A DNA stretch of 64,000 nt from JBFMDN01 sp040753915 (GTDB lineage Bacteria; Desulfobacterota; Desulfomonilia; Desulfomonilales; Desulfomonilaceae): the NCBI GenBank assembly GCA_040753915.1, contig JBFMDN010000001.1:124001-188000 (forward strand), in the 5' to 3' direction. The notes under the pieces were generated by a model. The model made no database searches. It was not told the origin of the DNA and worked only from the letters and a program-made list of their open reading frames with translations. Positions 1 to 8,535 of this stretch are shown here, one piece after another. The position numbers and the translations under genes are program-made. Every line of letters begins with the position of its first letter. Position 1 is the first letter of the stretch.

Positions 1-1464
1 TTGAGTCCGGTCGCTCAAGAGATGGCGGACGGCGGCCAAAGCTTCATCTCGCGTAGTGATTTCACCCGAGCCCTGCAATTCCGCGAGTCTTCTGAGAATA
101 TAACCGATCTCGGGTCCCTCTTGGAGTCCGAAAATTGTTATGAGATCCCGACCGCCAAGCAGGCGGGGAGTCCGGGCATTCTCCGTGAAGCAGTAGTCCA
201 GAGCCCGTTTCACGCCCTGTTCCGCCTGTTTGTCCTCCCCGGGACGCCGTTCGGGTCCCTGCGACGCTGCGAGGTCAGCAAGAAACAGCACGAACAAGCC
301 GATCACTTCTTTGCCAAAGTGGTGACAGAGTCGGTAGATTGCTCGGCGAGTCACATCCGGATGGAGAAGTATTCCCGGTCTCATGTGTCCAGCGATCCAC
401 CCCAGCGCGATACGGATTTCACGCGTCGCTAAGTGCAACTGTCTCCATGCGTTTTCTGCTATCTCCGTGGAAATTCTCTCATGGCCAAAGAACCGAATGC
501 GTCCGTCCGGGTCGACGGTTCGGGTCGCAGGCTTACCGGAATCATGAAATAACATTGCCAGCTTTACGAGAGCTGCTCGTGGTCTACCCACCACGATTTC
601 CTCCCCCAGGTATGCTCGCACCGTTTCTCCCAGAGAGCCAAATATGTCTTCAGCCTCGCTGACGATCCTATCAACATTCCGAATGGCTTCCACCGTGTGC
701 TCCCAGACTCCAAGGTGATGATACCAATTCTGGCTGCACTCCTTCATCGGCTTGAGCTCCGGGAACACAGCGGTTACAACGCCGAGCTCCTCCATTTCTC
801 CGAGCGCTGACGCAGCGCATGGACGTCCCAGAATGTCGAAGAGCTCGTCGCGAATTCGCTCGGCGGCCACCGACGGCAGCAGCTCCACATGATTGGCAAT
901 GGCTGATTTGGTCTCTTCGCAAATTGAAAGCCCCAGACAGGCTCCAAATCGAAATGCTCTCAGAATTCTCAGGGGGTCTTCGAGAAAAGCGGCGGAAGAG
1001 CACGCCCTCACGACACCGTCCCGCAGGTCCTGGCGGCCTCCGGTGGGATCCAAAATGTGAGTCATCTCCCCATCGCGGAAGCTCGAAACATCAAGGGCCA
1101 AGGCGTTTATCGTGAAATCTCTGTGGCGCAGGTCCTCCTCGATTGAATTGCCTCTAAAGGACGAGATATCAACGGACATTCTCGGTTGAGCCGTCAAGAC
1201 GACGCGGCCGGTCCCCCTGCCCCTATCAAGCGGCACAAAGGTGGCGCCCTTTCCCAATGCTTCCGCAATCTCCTGGGCTATCCGGAGTCCGTCCCCCCGA
1301 ACTGCCACATCCAGATCTGCTGCATCGGGCAAGCCGCACAAACGACTCCGAAGAATGCCCCCCACGACGTACGATTCCTCACTGCGAGCGTCGAGGATTT
1401 CGATCACTCTTTTCAACCTTGGATCGTGCTCAACGCGTTCGGGCCGGTGTACATAAGACGACAT
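1..1464 (-). CDS. CCA tRNA nucleotidyltransferase / poly(A) polymerase family, with HD domain (3' end outside window)
   Basis: The reading frame is open from an ATG at 1464 to the left edge (488 codons, no stop), so the C-terminus is missing. The product belongs to the class II nucleotidyltransferases that add or repair the tRNA 3' CCA end or add poly(A). The N-terminal head shows a GG motif (residues 35-36) followed by the metal-binding DLD (50-52), then RRDFTINALA-like motif C near 115-121 and EDPLRILRAFRF. An HD-type motif (LFHDSGK, around residue 265) marks a C-terminal phosphohydrolase-like domain as in E. coli-type CCA enzymes. The usual GGxVRD is GGILRS here, so the Asp after Arg is lost. 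A GGAGGAG ribosome site lies upstream. CCA addition versus polyadenylation cannot be decided from sequence alone. Confidence 0.85.
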   Translation of the reverse strand, partial: MSSYVHRPERVEHDPRLKRVIEILDARSEESYVVGGILRSRLCGLPDAADLDVAVRGDGLRIAQEIAEALGKGATFVPLDRGRGTGRVVLTAQPRMSVDISSFRGNSIEEDLRHRDFTINALALDVSSFRDGEMTHILDPTGGRQDLRDGVVRACSSAAFLEDPLRILRAFRFGACLGLSICEETKSAIANHVELLPSVAAERIRDELFDILGRPCAASALGEMEELGVVTAVFPELKPMKECSQNWYHHLGVWEHTVEAIRNVDRIVSEAEDIFGSLGETVRAYLGEEIVVGRPRAALVKLAMLFHDSGKPATRTVDPDGRIRFFGHERISTEIAENAWRQLHLATREIRIALGWIAGHMRPGILLHPDVTRRAIYRLCHHFGKEVIGLFVLFLADLAASQGPERRPGEDKQAEQGVKRALDYCFTENARTPRLLGGRDLITIFGLQEGPEIGYILRRLAELQGSGEITTRDEALAAVRHLLSDRTQ

Positions 1465-1510
1465 CGCTATGAGGCTCTCCTCCGTCCAACGAGGGCAGAA
1501 TCAGGGAGCA

Positions 1511-1735
1511 CCTATGCTGCCTCGCATTGCATATGCGTGTCAGTCATCGCCGTTTAAAGCCAATGAGCCTTCGCCGGACAGGTGCCCATACCAGAGATCG
1601 ACATTTAGCCGCAGTGCCTGCGAATCTCCTGACTTGTGGCCGACGCGATAGTGGAGCGGGGCTGTGCTTTCGCGCCGTGGCCCATGACTCAGCCTACGCA
1701 TACGGTTCGGACTTGATTCTTATGCGCTCCACTCT
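1511..1735 (+). repeat. Dispersed intergenic repeat, copy A
   Basis: This is one of five related copies in the window. It starts with an imperfect hairpin around CTCGCATTGCATATGCGTG and ends with an 87-nt segment bounded by TAGTGGAGCG (from 1649) and GCGCTCCACT (to 1734). It is the most diverged copy on the left side. It fills the gap between the CCA-type gene and the stop codon of the DUF3108 gene, ending 4 bp from that stop. Confidence 0.85.
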
Positions 1736-1738
1736 GGT

Positions 1739-2476
1739 TCAGAGCTGCGCTTGCACAAGCTCGAATCGCACGGTGCCGACTACGTGAGAAGACGTGAGGA
1801 GGAGGGGTAAGCGGTACTGATCATTGGAAATCCATAGTTGACCTGTGGCAAGCTCTTCGTTTCCGCTCAGTTTTATCAGCTTCAGATTGAGCCTGACAGC
1901 CGGATGAACTCCGGTTCGAATCTTGAGTTGCTCATGACCAAGCGGGGTCACCAAAAGCCTTGCCTTGTCCTTGCCATCAAAGATGTCCACGAACATCGGT
2001 CGAGTGAAATCTTTCTGGCTTCTGAGCAAGAATGCGGCAGTGATAGGATCGTACACTGCCCCGTTGCCCAGCTTTTCGGAATGAACTTCCCGTTCGTCCC
2101 CTAGCAACTTGTCTATTTGGACAGTCCTCGTCTGGTGGTCGAACTTAACGTCAACGACCTCCCGACGTAACAGATTCGACTTGAGCGAAAACCTGTAGGC
2201 TCTGGGCTCGTAAGAGCGCGACGCAAAGGTGGCGTGAACTTGGCTCCAAATCTCGCACAGGGCCTTGAGCACACCATCAGATACGGCTTGGGCCACGACC
2301 TCGATATGCTGAGGTCCCCTCTTGGTGGTTATGTCTCCATGGCCGGCTTTGCTGCCGTTCCACGTCACCTCGAACCGAAGGATTTCGGGCCGTTCCTGGG
2401 CCAGCCCCTCCGTAGCCGGGACGGCCAGCCAGCAAAAGCATATCGGTATAGCGAAGAAAAATAACCCCCTCCTCAT
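1739..2476 (-). CDS. DUF3108 domain secreted protein
   Basis: The 245-residue protein has a clear signal peptide (MRRGLFFFAIP..., cleavage probably after GLA near residue 25) and then a DUF3108-like body: a beta-rich periplasmic domain beginning LRFEVTWNGSKAGHG with a late DGKDKARLLV segment. The family is exported in Gram-negative bacteria and its biochemical role is not settled. The ATG at 2476 was chosen over an upstream one because GGGGAAGGG precedes it and the signal peptide then starts at once. Its stop codon almost touches repeat copy A. It may be co-transcribed with the upstream small secreted protein. Confidence 0.8.
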   Translation of the reverse strand: MRRGLFFFAIPICFCWLAVPATEGLAQERPEILRFEVTWNGSKAGHGDITTKRGPQHIEVVAQAVSDGVLKALCEIWSQVHATFASRSYEPRAYRFSLKSNLLRREVVDVKFDHQTRTVQIDKLLGDEREVHSEKLGNGAVYDPITAAFLLRSQKDFTRPMFVDIFDGKDKARLLVTPLGHEQLKIRTGVHPAVRLNLKLIKLSGNEELATGQLWISNDQYRLPLLLTSSHVVGTVRFELVQAQL

Positions 2477-2599
2477 GACCCTTCCCCTACACAATGCTCG
2501 CTTTGCAGCAGGAAGCACCCTGAAAGCGCCAGCGCCCCGACCGCCGAGCTGAGAATTGGGGAGACTTCGCGTCGAGCAGTTCGACCGAGCGCCCCACGG

Positions 2600-3082
2600 T
2601 CAACGAAATCGCCTCCAATAGAATTTCTTCTTCTCTTCGGGCATGACGAGAACGAGAGTATCGCCGGCCAACTGATACGGCCAAGACACCGTGTTCCCCA
2701 CGTCATCGGTGATGTTGATCCGCTCCCCGTTGACCGAGTATTTTCCGGAACGACTCTTCACCTTGTCCGAATTGTCTCTGTCCATACTGTTAAATATTAC
2801 GTGACCTCGTTCGGTGAATTCGATCAGTGTTCTCGTAGATTCTCTGGGGCGTTGTTCCATGCCTTCGTCATTTTTCTGGTACAAGAGCTCCCACGTGTCC
2901 ACCAGACCTTTGTCCACCGTGGGTCCTGGTCCGTGGTTGGAAGCGGTCTCGGAAGCATCGGTCGGCGACTGGACCTTCGCACTCTTGGGCAGAGACATGC
3001 TGAGGCAGGACGCACAAAGGAAGGGAGCCACGCAGACCATGACCCATACTAATCCGTTCGCAATTCCCTTCACCGCATTCAT
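2600..3082 (-). CDS. Putative lipoprotein with lipocalin-like C-terminal domain
   Basis: The 160-residue protein starts with a hydrophobic export signal ending in LCASC, which could be an imperfect lipobox. A low-complexity linker follows, then a domain of about 95 residues starting TWELLYQK with alternating strands typical of the small lipocalin-like families (a GKYSVNGERINITDD segment and an ending KKFYWRRF). The upstream ATG at 3136 would overlap the L,D-transpeptidase gene and place charged residues before the signal, so the ATG at 3082 is preferred, although its ribosome site is weak. No specific ligand can be named. Confidence 0.65.
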   Translation of the reverse strand: MNAVKGIANGLVWVMVCVAPFLCASCLSMSLPKSAKVQSPTDASETASNHGPGPTVDKGLVDTWELLYQKNDEGMEQRPRESTRTLIEFTERGHVIFNSMDRDNSDKVKSRSGKYSVNGERINITDDVGNTVSWPYQLAGDTLVLVMPEEKKKFYWRRFR

Positions 3083-3129
3083 TGTTGCACCAGATTTCTC
3101 GCCCTCTGGCGGGCGAATTCCCTTATGTC

Positions 3130-4104
3130 TTACCATAAGCTCTGGAAGACCCGCTCCTGAGATCGAGAGCCTTGGGATGGAGATTCCCCGCTTCTTTCGC
3201 CGCCGGGCTCGTTTGCCGCAACGGCCACTCCCTCCGGACTCTTGGGCTTCGATGCGGTTCTGATTGGAAATTCTCCCCTTGCAAGCCTCGACAGGAAGGG
3301 GCCGTCAACTACGATGCAATATGAGCCGACTTCCAGCGTGTGATACACAGCCTCGGCATCCTCCCAATCCAATCCAAGGCAGCCATGCGTAAGGCGACCG
3401 CCCGTCGCTTCAGCATAATGGATGTAGCGAGTTCCGTCAACCACCAGCTTGTACCGGAAGAAACCCGGGACGCGGCGGTCCTCCCATCTCTGCGGTATCG
3501 GCTCCCCCTCTTCCACAAAATACCAATCCGGCCGAATCCAATCATCGACAGGCACTTTCCTTTGAATAGGAAAGACCCCCACTGGGGTTTCGAATGCTCC
3601 CACGCTGGTACGGCCCTTTCCTACAGCCACAGGTCCTATGCGCAAGAGCTTTCCGTTTCTGTCATACAGATAGAACTGGAAGTTGCGCTTGTCGATGACT
3701 ACAAAGGCTTTTCCATTTCTCTTGGTCACCAGATGAGCTATGTTGCGGGCTTCCGCCATGACGTGGTGCACCTGTCCCTCGTCCTGAATGCGATGCCCAT
3801 AATAGCTCTCGTACATGGACTGCTGAGCGGTCTGTGGCGAGTTGTACTCCCTGCCCTGCCCTTGTGTCCGAGCCACCTGATCCCGGAGAATACGTTCTGC
3901 ATCCCGTTGATCGTATTGCAGATTGGCCATCGGATGCGCACCGCTGGGCTGCCTCCACTGCCCTTGACCTTGAGGCGAAACATTATCCCATGTTCCATAC
4001 TGGTACGGGGAATAGTACCCTTCCGGATAGTATTGTGCGTTAGCGGAAAAACACACTGCCCCGGCCAGGAGCACACCTAGCAGACTCTGTGTTATATTGC
4101 GCAT
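3130..4104 (-). CDS. L,D-transpeptidase (YkuD domain)
   Basis: A secreted enzyme of 324 residues with signal peptide MRNITQSLLGVLLAGAVCFSA. The YkuD domain covers about residues 135-268: the conserved His lies in YIHYAEA, and the catalytic motif is THGCLGL with the nucleophilic Cys at about 242 (family consensus S/T-HGC). Such enzymes make 3-3 cross-links in peptidoglycan or attach lipoproteins to it. The region before the domain (about 25-130) is rich in Tyr, Gln and Pro, and the C-terminal tail of about 55 residues is Ser/Glu-rich and probably disordered. A strong sigma70-type promoter lies at 4169-4197. Confidence 0.9.
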   Translation of the reverse strand: MRNITQSLLGVLLAGAVCFSANAQYYPEGYYSPYQYGTWDNVSPQGQGQWRQPSGAHPMANLQYDQRDAERILRDQVARTQGQGREYNSPQTAQQSMYESYYGHRIQDEGQVHHVMAEARNIAHLVTKRNGKAFVVIDKRNFQFYLYDRNGKLLRIGPVAVGKGRTSVGAFETPVGVFPIQRKVPVDDWIRPDWYFVEEGEPIPQRWEDRRVPGFFRYKLVVDGTRYIHYAEATGGRLTHGCLGLDWEDAEAVYHTLEVGSYCIVVDGPFLSRLARGEFPIRTASKPKSPEGVAVAANEPGGERSGESPSQGSRSQERVFQSLW

Positions 4105-4168
4105 GCTTATGCCTTTATTCTCTCAAAAAGCTGAGAAAAAAACCCTCATTGGGCTGAAATTGCATCCA

Positions 4169-4197
4169 TCTATAGTGTAAAACCCTTTCCCTGTCAA
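4169..4197 (-). promoter_or_regulatory. Sigma70-type promoter of the L,D-transpeptidase gene
   Basis: On the minus strand TTGACA (4197-4192) and TATAGA (4174-4169) are separated by 17 nt. The predicted transcript has a leader of about 58 nt containing a small TCTCA/TGAGA hairpin just before the gene. The match is visible in sequence; promoter activity is inferred. Confidence 0.7.
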
Positions 4198-4318
4198 CCG
4201 CCAGCCTCCGGGACAAAACGTTTTTTGGACTGGAACGCCTTTTGGCACGCGATCTCCCGAACTTCCTGCCCTCTTCTCCTCTTCCAACGCACATCTTCCG
4301 TGCTAGTACCATCACGTG

Positions 4319-5677
4319 CTACAAGAGACCGTATTTTTTCATCTTGTATTGCAGATTGCTTCGAGAGACTCCCAGTATCTTGGCTGCCTGAGCCTGAACG
4401 TTGTCCGTTCGCTGCAAAGCGTGGCGAATCAGCCGCTCTTCAATGGCCTCAAGCGTTTCGGCGAGTCCTTTCTCCCAGGAAATCAGGTTTCCCAGATCCC
4501 CTTCGGTGCCCTGGAGCTCCCGGATTTCCGGAGGCAGATCCTCTGCTGTAATAATGCGCCCACTGCTCAACACCATCGCCCGTTCCACCACGTTTTCCAG
4601 CTCTCGCACATTGCCAGGCCACGAATAGGAGTAAAGAGCGCGGGTGACCTCGGGATCGACTTCCGGCACGTGACGGCCCAGCTTTTCGGCGAATTTCTTC
4701 AGGAAATGGGCGACGAGAAACGGTATGTCAGAACGCCTTTCTCGCAACGGAGGCACATCGACACGCACCACATTGAGTCTGAAATATAGGTCCTCCCGGA
4801 ACCGACCGGCTTCGACTTCTTCCTTCAGGTCCTTGTTCGTGGCCGCAATAATTCTCACGTCAACCTTGATGTCTGTGTTGCCGCCCACCCGCTGAAACTC
4901 CTGCTCTTGGAGAACTCGAAGCAACTTCACTTGAAGTCCAAGGGCCATCTCTCCCACTTCATCCAGAAATACAGTCCCTCCATTTGCGAACTCGAATCGC
5001 CCTTGCTTCACGCTCGTTGCCCCGGTAAATGCCCCCTTTTCATAGCCGAACAGTTCGGATTCCAGCAAAGACTCCGGAATCGCTCCGCAGTTTATGGATA
5101 CGAAAGGTGCATTCTGACGGGACGAGCCTTTGTGGAGACCTCGAGCAATAAGTTCCTTGCCGGTACCCGATTCCCCAACTACCAGCACCGTGGTCGGAGT
5201 ATCAGCCACCCGTTTCATCATGCTGAAGACCTTTTCCATGGCCTTCGACGTGCCGATTATGTTTCCCCACAGACTGCCTAGCTCGGTCTCCAGGTGTCTG
5301 ATATTCTTGATTAGATGACGTTTCTCCACTCCTCTCGCCAGGGCCCGCTTCACGTCTGCGTTGTCAAAAGGCTTCTGGATATGATCCAGGGCACCCTTCT
5401 TCATCGCGTCGACCGCTTGATCAACCTCTGCGAATGCAGTCATGAGAATCACAGGAAGGTCCGGATCGAATTCCGAGATCTTTTCCAAGAGCTCAATCCC
5501 GTTCATACCCGGCATCTTGATGTCCGACAAGACTGCATCCACAATGTTTTCCCTGAGTATTTCCAATGCCTCATCGCCGGACGATGCGGTCACGACCTCG
5601 TAGCCATCTTCCATAAGAAGATCCTCGAGAACGACCAGATAGTTTTTCTCATCGTCCACTACCAACACTCTAGCCAT
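4319..5677 (-). CDS. Sigma54-dependent response regulator, AtoC/NtrC family
   Basis: The 452-residue protein has the classical three parts. The receiver domain (1-120) has acidic pocket DDE at 8-10 and phospho-acceptor Asp at 52 in LSDIKMPG. The AAA+ domain (about 145-385) has Walker A GESGTGKE and the sigma54-contacting GAFTGA loop. The C-terminal Fis-type helix-turn-helix contains AAKILGVSRSNLQYKMKK. It should activate sigma54 promoters when phosphorylated by the adjacent kinase. The start at 5677 (MARVLVVDDE) overlaps the kinase stop codon by 8 nt, which indicates translational coupling; the longer frame to 5755 is not needed. Target genes are unknown. Confidence 0.93.
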   Translation of the reverse strand: MARVLVVDDEKNYLVVLEDLLMEDGYEVVTASSGDEALEILRENIVDAVLSDIKMPGMNGIELLEKISEFDPDLPVILMTAFAEVDQAVDAMKKGALDHIQKPFDNADVKRALARGVEKRHLIKNIRHLETELGSLWGNIIGTSKAMEKVFSMMKRVADTPTTVLVVGESGTGKELIARGLHKGSSRQNAPFVSINCGAIPESLLESELFGYEKGAFTGATSVKQGRFEFANGGTVFLDEVGEMALGLQVKLLRVLQEQEFQRVGGNTDIKVDVRIIAATNKDLKEEVEAGRFREDLYFRLNVVRVDVPPLRERRSDIPFLVAHFLKKFAEKLGRHVPEVDPEVTRALYSYSWPGNVRELENVVERAMVLSSGRIITAEDLPPEIRELQGTEGDLGNLISWEKGLAETLEAIEERLIRHALQRTDNVQAQAAKILGVSRSNLQYKMKKYGLL

Positions 5678-7124
5678 TCGCCTTATCAGCCTCCCAAGTG
5701 TCCGGTCGATCGCCGCGAGGTAACCGCACGGAAAACACAGTTCCCTGTCCTTCACTACTCAGCGCCGTGACATCCCCTTTGTGTGCAGTGATGATATTGT
5801 GCACAACAGAAAGTCCCAAGCCAGTACCCATCTGGTGGGTGGTAAAGAAGGGGGCAAAAATCTTCTGCAAATTCTGCTCGCTGATTCCGCAGCCCGTGTC
5901 CGCGAAGTCAATGCGAACCATGGAATCCTCTTCGCAAATGGATACGGTAAGGGATCCACCAGCGTTCATAGCGTCAAAGGCATTGATAGTCATGTTCAGG
6001 AACGCCTGGTAGAGCAGGTCTGCATCGCCGAGGACCAACGGTTCGCTCCCGTTGGTTGGGACGTCTGTCCAACGGATGCCACGGCGCTGTATCTCCTGTT
6101 CCATATTGTTCCTGACTCTCGTTATCACATCGCGAACATCTATCAAACTAAGCCGCGGAGGCTTTGGACGGGCGAAGTCCAAAAAATCCTTCAGAATATT
6201 GCTTAACCTCGTTGCCTCCTCCATGATCACCCCGGACAGCTTCTGAAGACGGGCGGGATCGGGATGAGTCTTCTTGGACAGCACCTCCGCAGATGACCGT
6301 ATTATTCCCAGCGGGTTTCGAATCTCATGTGCAATCGTGGCCACCATCTGCCCAATAGAAGCGAGTTTCTCAGACTGCTGAAGCTGTTCCTCGAGCTTCT
6401 TCTGCTCCTGGGCACGCTCCAAAAGGATTCGTTCCCCTCGGCGGACGATGAGGGCCAACATCACGAAAAGAAAAGCCATCAACCCGGCGGCCACCGACAT
6501 GACCACCATGATGGACCGCTGGACCGTCACGTACTGGTCCGTCACATCCTGCGTGATCTGAATGACTCCCCATATATTACCCAGCATCCAGTAGTTTCCC
6601 GCGCCTTCCCGTAAAGGGTAGTAAGTGTCGGCCAACCACACAGAATGCCACCGCCCTGAGGGGCCTTGATCCTTCCGGATAGCGGTGCGATCCTCTCCGT
6701 TGACAGCCCTCTCGACGTAAGGATTCTGAGGCTCATACTGCCCGATGAGGTCGTAATTCGTGCTGTAGACGATTTTGCCTTGCCGGTCGAGGACCTTGAT
6801 CCTGGGGATCTTCAGCCCGTACGTGAAGTCCTTGATGAGCGAGTCGAGCGCCCCGAACTGATCCCATTTCTTCAAGTCCATGGAGAGCCCGCGTGCCTTA
6901 AGGGGTCCGTAGAATCCCACAAAAATGTTGTAATTCAGATTTTCCGCCAGGAGCCGTCCATAATTCTCAGCGCTTCTGAGAAGGGTATTGACGCTGGTAG
7001 AATAGAGGAACGCGGCCAGCAAGAATGTGACAGCTACGATAACCACGCACCCTGAGATGATAAAGTATTTGAAAAGCCTGAAGGGTCCGCCACGCGACCC
7101 GTTGGAGTGCCGTTTCCAGTACAT
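5670..7124 (-). CDS. Membrane sensor histidine kinase
   Basis: This kinase has two transmembrane segments (about residues 17-40 and 205-230 from the ATG at 7124) flanking a periplasmic sensor region of about 160 residues. A HisKA dimerisation domain follows, with the phosphorylatable His in IAHEIRNPLG, then an HATPase domain with N box (NMTINAFDAM), G1 (DTGCGI) and G2 (GTGLGLS). It phosphorylates the downstream sigma54 activator. The periplasmic part looks like a double-Cache-type sensor, but no ligand can be inferred. A start at 7172 is possible, but only the ATG at 7124 is preceded by a GGGGAA-like ribosome site. Confidence 0.9.
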   Translation of the reverse strand: MYWKRHSNGSRGGPFRLFKYFIISGCVVIVAVTFLLAAFLYSTSVNTLLRSAENYGRLLAENLNYNIFVGFYGPLKARGLSMDLKKWDQFGALDSLIKDFTYGLKIPRIKVLDRQGKIVYSTNYDLIGQYEPQNPYVERAVNGEDRTAIRKDQGPSGRWHSVWLADTYYPLREGAGNYWMLGNIWGVIQITQDVTDQYVTVQRSIMVVMSVAAGLMAFLFVMLALIVRRGERILLERAQEQKKLEEQLQQSEKLASIGQMVATIAHEIRNPLGIIRSSAEVLSKKTHPDPARLQKLSGVIMEEATRLSNILKDFLDFARPKPPRLSLIDVRDVITRVRNNMEQEIQRRGIRWTDVPTNGSEPLVLGDADLLYQAFLNMTINAFDAMNAGGSLTVSICEEDSMVRIDFADTGCGISEQNLQKIFAPFFTTHQMGTGLGLSVVHNIITAHKGDVTALSSEGQGTVFSVRLPRGDRPDTWEADKANG

Positions 7125-7413
7125 CAAGAGGTTCCCCAGCACACTCGAATCTCTCTCGCAAGACTCTAGCATTCAGAGATCAGAAGGTAAAGGGAAAGCC
7201 CTCCGCGGCTGGGGGCTCCTGCCTGTCAGACAGCCCAAGGAGCGATTCCTCTCCGACAAGGGAGCGGCAGCCTAAATGAAACAAGACAGCACGGAGGTAC
7301 ACAGTCCCGCGCTGCAAGCTGCCTCACCGAACGGGAGTCCGTTGGGCGGTCCCTCGCCGTCGGAGGGGGGGTGCGGCTCCTGCGACGACCAAACAACACT
7401 CGGTGATGAGAAC

Positions 7414-7636
7414 CCTGTACTGTCACGCATTGAATATGCGTGGCATTCGTTGCAGGTGAAGGCCAAGAAGCCTTCGCTCGACATGTGGTCACAGGAGAGG
7501 TTGAGATTTCCTCTCCGTGCCTGGGGAGCTCCTGGCTTATGGTCAACACGAGTGGAGCGCGGCCGTTGCCTCCACCCTGTCGTCAATGACTCGGTTTGCT
7601 AATCAGGTTCCGACATGTTCTTAATGCGCTCCACTA
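7414..7636 (+). repeat. Dispersed intergenic repeat, copy B
   Basis: This copy has the CACGC...GCGTGG hairpin at the left and GTGGAGCGC...GCGCTCCAC arms at the right. It lies between the kinase gene and the stop codon of the bifunctional-nuclease-domain gene, ending about 7 bp from that stop. The preceding 7173-7413 holds no gene that I can support. Confidence 0.88.
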
Positions 7637-7642
7637 TAACTG

Positions 7643-8176
7643 TCAGGCATTCCCAAGGTCGTCGGGATTCATTCTCTCGAGGATTTTGGTCAGCTCTTCG
7701 TCCGTTCGTTCCACATCTTCCTGAGTGAGTATCATCTTGATCCCGGCAGTCTCCTCACCCTCGGTCTGCGTCATCCCCTCAATTACCTTTTCACTCACGA
7801 AGATAGGAACTCCCGTCCACGTGGCCAGTACGAGTGAGTCTGAGGGTCTCGCGTCAACGGTTACGAGCTTTGCATCCGCGCTCTTGAGGTAGAGCGTGGC
7901 GAAGTACGTGTGGTCCCGCAAATCGTCGATCTCGATATGCTCGATGGACACTCCGGTTTTATCAATAATATTGCGCATTAATTCATGGGTAAGAGGCCGC
8001 TGAAACACTTCCTTGTTCATGGCTCTTTGGAGGGCCATGGCCTCCACCGGTCCGATCCAGATGTAGAGCTCTCGCTCGCCAGTCTTCTCTTTGAGTATTA
8101 CCACTGGTTGCATGTTTCGGCTGTCGGAAGCAATACCGAGGATCGTCATCTCTTTGAACTTCTTGTCGCGTTTCAT
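7643..8176 (-). CDS. Bifunctional nuclease (BFN/DUF151) domain protein
   Basis: The 177-residue protein matches the BFN family over most of its length: the segment with ILKEKTGERELYIWIG, the later VDARPSDSLVLA, and the acidic C-terminal tail are typical. Plant BFN proteins have been reported as nucleases with RNase and DNase activity; bacterial members are uncharacterised and may have other roles. The ATG at 8176 follows AGAGGTTATT, whereas the longer frame to 8230 lacks a ribosome site. Transcription probably starts from the promoter at 8342-8371, leaving a leader of about 160 nt. Confidence 0.85.
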   Translation of the reverse strand: MKRDKKFKEMTILGIASDSRNMQPVVILKEKTGERELYIWIGPVEAMALQRAMNKEVFQRPLTHELMRNIIDKTGVSIEHIEIDDLRDHTYFATLYLKSADAKLVTVDARPSDSLVLATWTGVPIFVSEKVIEGMTQTEGEETAGIKMILTQEDVERTDEELTKILERMNPDDLGNA

Positions 8177-8341
8177 AATAACCTCTGAAGTTTCTTTCGC
8201 ATGCAACCGCGTGGAAAGGCACACAAGCATGCTAGGTTAGACCCTTACCGTTTATCCTCCCTCCGACATTTCAATGACCGGCAACACGACTTGACCAAGA
8301 ACTCGCGTCGAAGGTGGCCCCCCCCTAGAGTACCCGTTTGC

Positions 8342-8371
8342 AGATTAGCACCTGCGTTAGAGATCTGTCAA
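8342..8371 (-). promoter_or_regulatory. Sigma70-type promoter upstream of the BFN gene
   Basis: TTGACA (8371-8366) and TAATCT (8347-8342) on the minus strand are separated by 18 nt. No gene is visible in 8177-8535, so this stretch is the leader and promoter of the BFN gene plus the 3' flank of the rnf operon. Confidence 0.55.
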
Positions 8372-8535
8372 CAATGGGTAATATGACGTGCTGGTACCAG
8401 AACTGACGAGCGAGAACCCGAGTCCCCTCCATTCGAGTCATGGCCGAACGGTACGCGGGTCCCAGGCTCTCACGCACACACGAGTGGTTCTGGAGTCGAA
8501 GCTTCTGCTTTGTGTGTCAAAGCGAGCGAGCTCTC

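Noticed and set aside
3340..4080. 246-codon plus-strand frame opposite the L,D-transpeptidase
   Set aside because: Antisense shadow of a gene with a clear catalytic motif and promoter.
4105..4160. T-rich stretch with a small stem before the L,D-transpeptidase, considered as a terminator for it or for the response regulator
   Set aside because: On the coding strand the T-tract precedes the stem, which is only 5 bp, so it does not have terminator order.
7276..7602. Plus-strand frame of 108 codons over repeat copy B
   Set aside because: It runs through the dispersed repeat, is not preserved in the other copies (stop codons and frame changes), and has no ribosome site.
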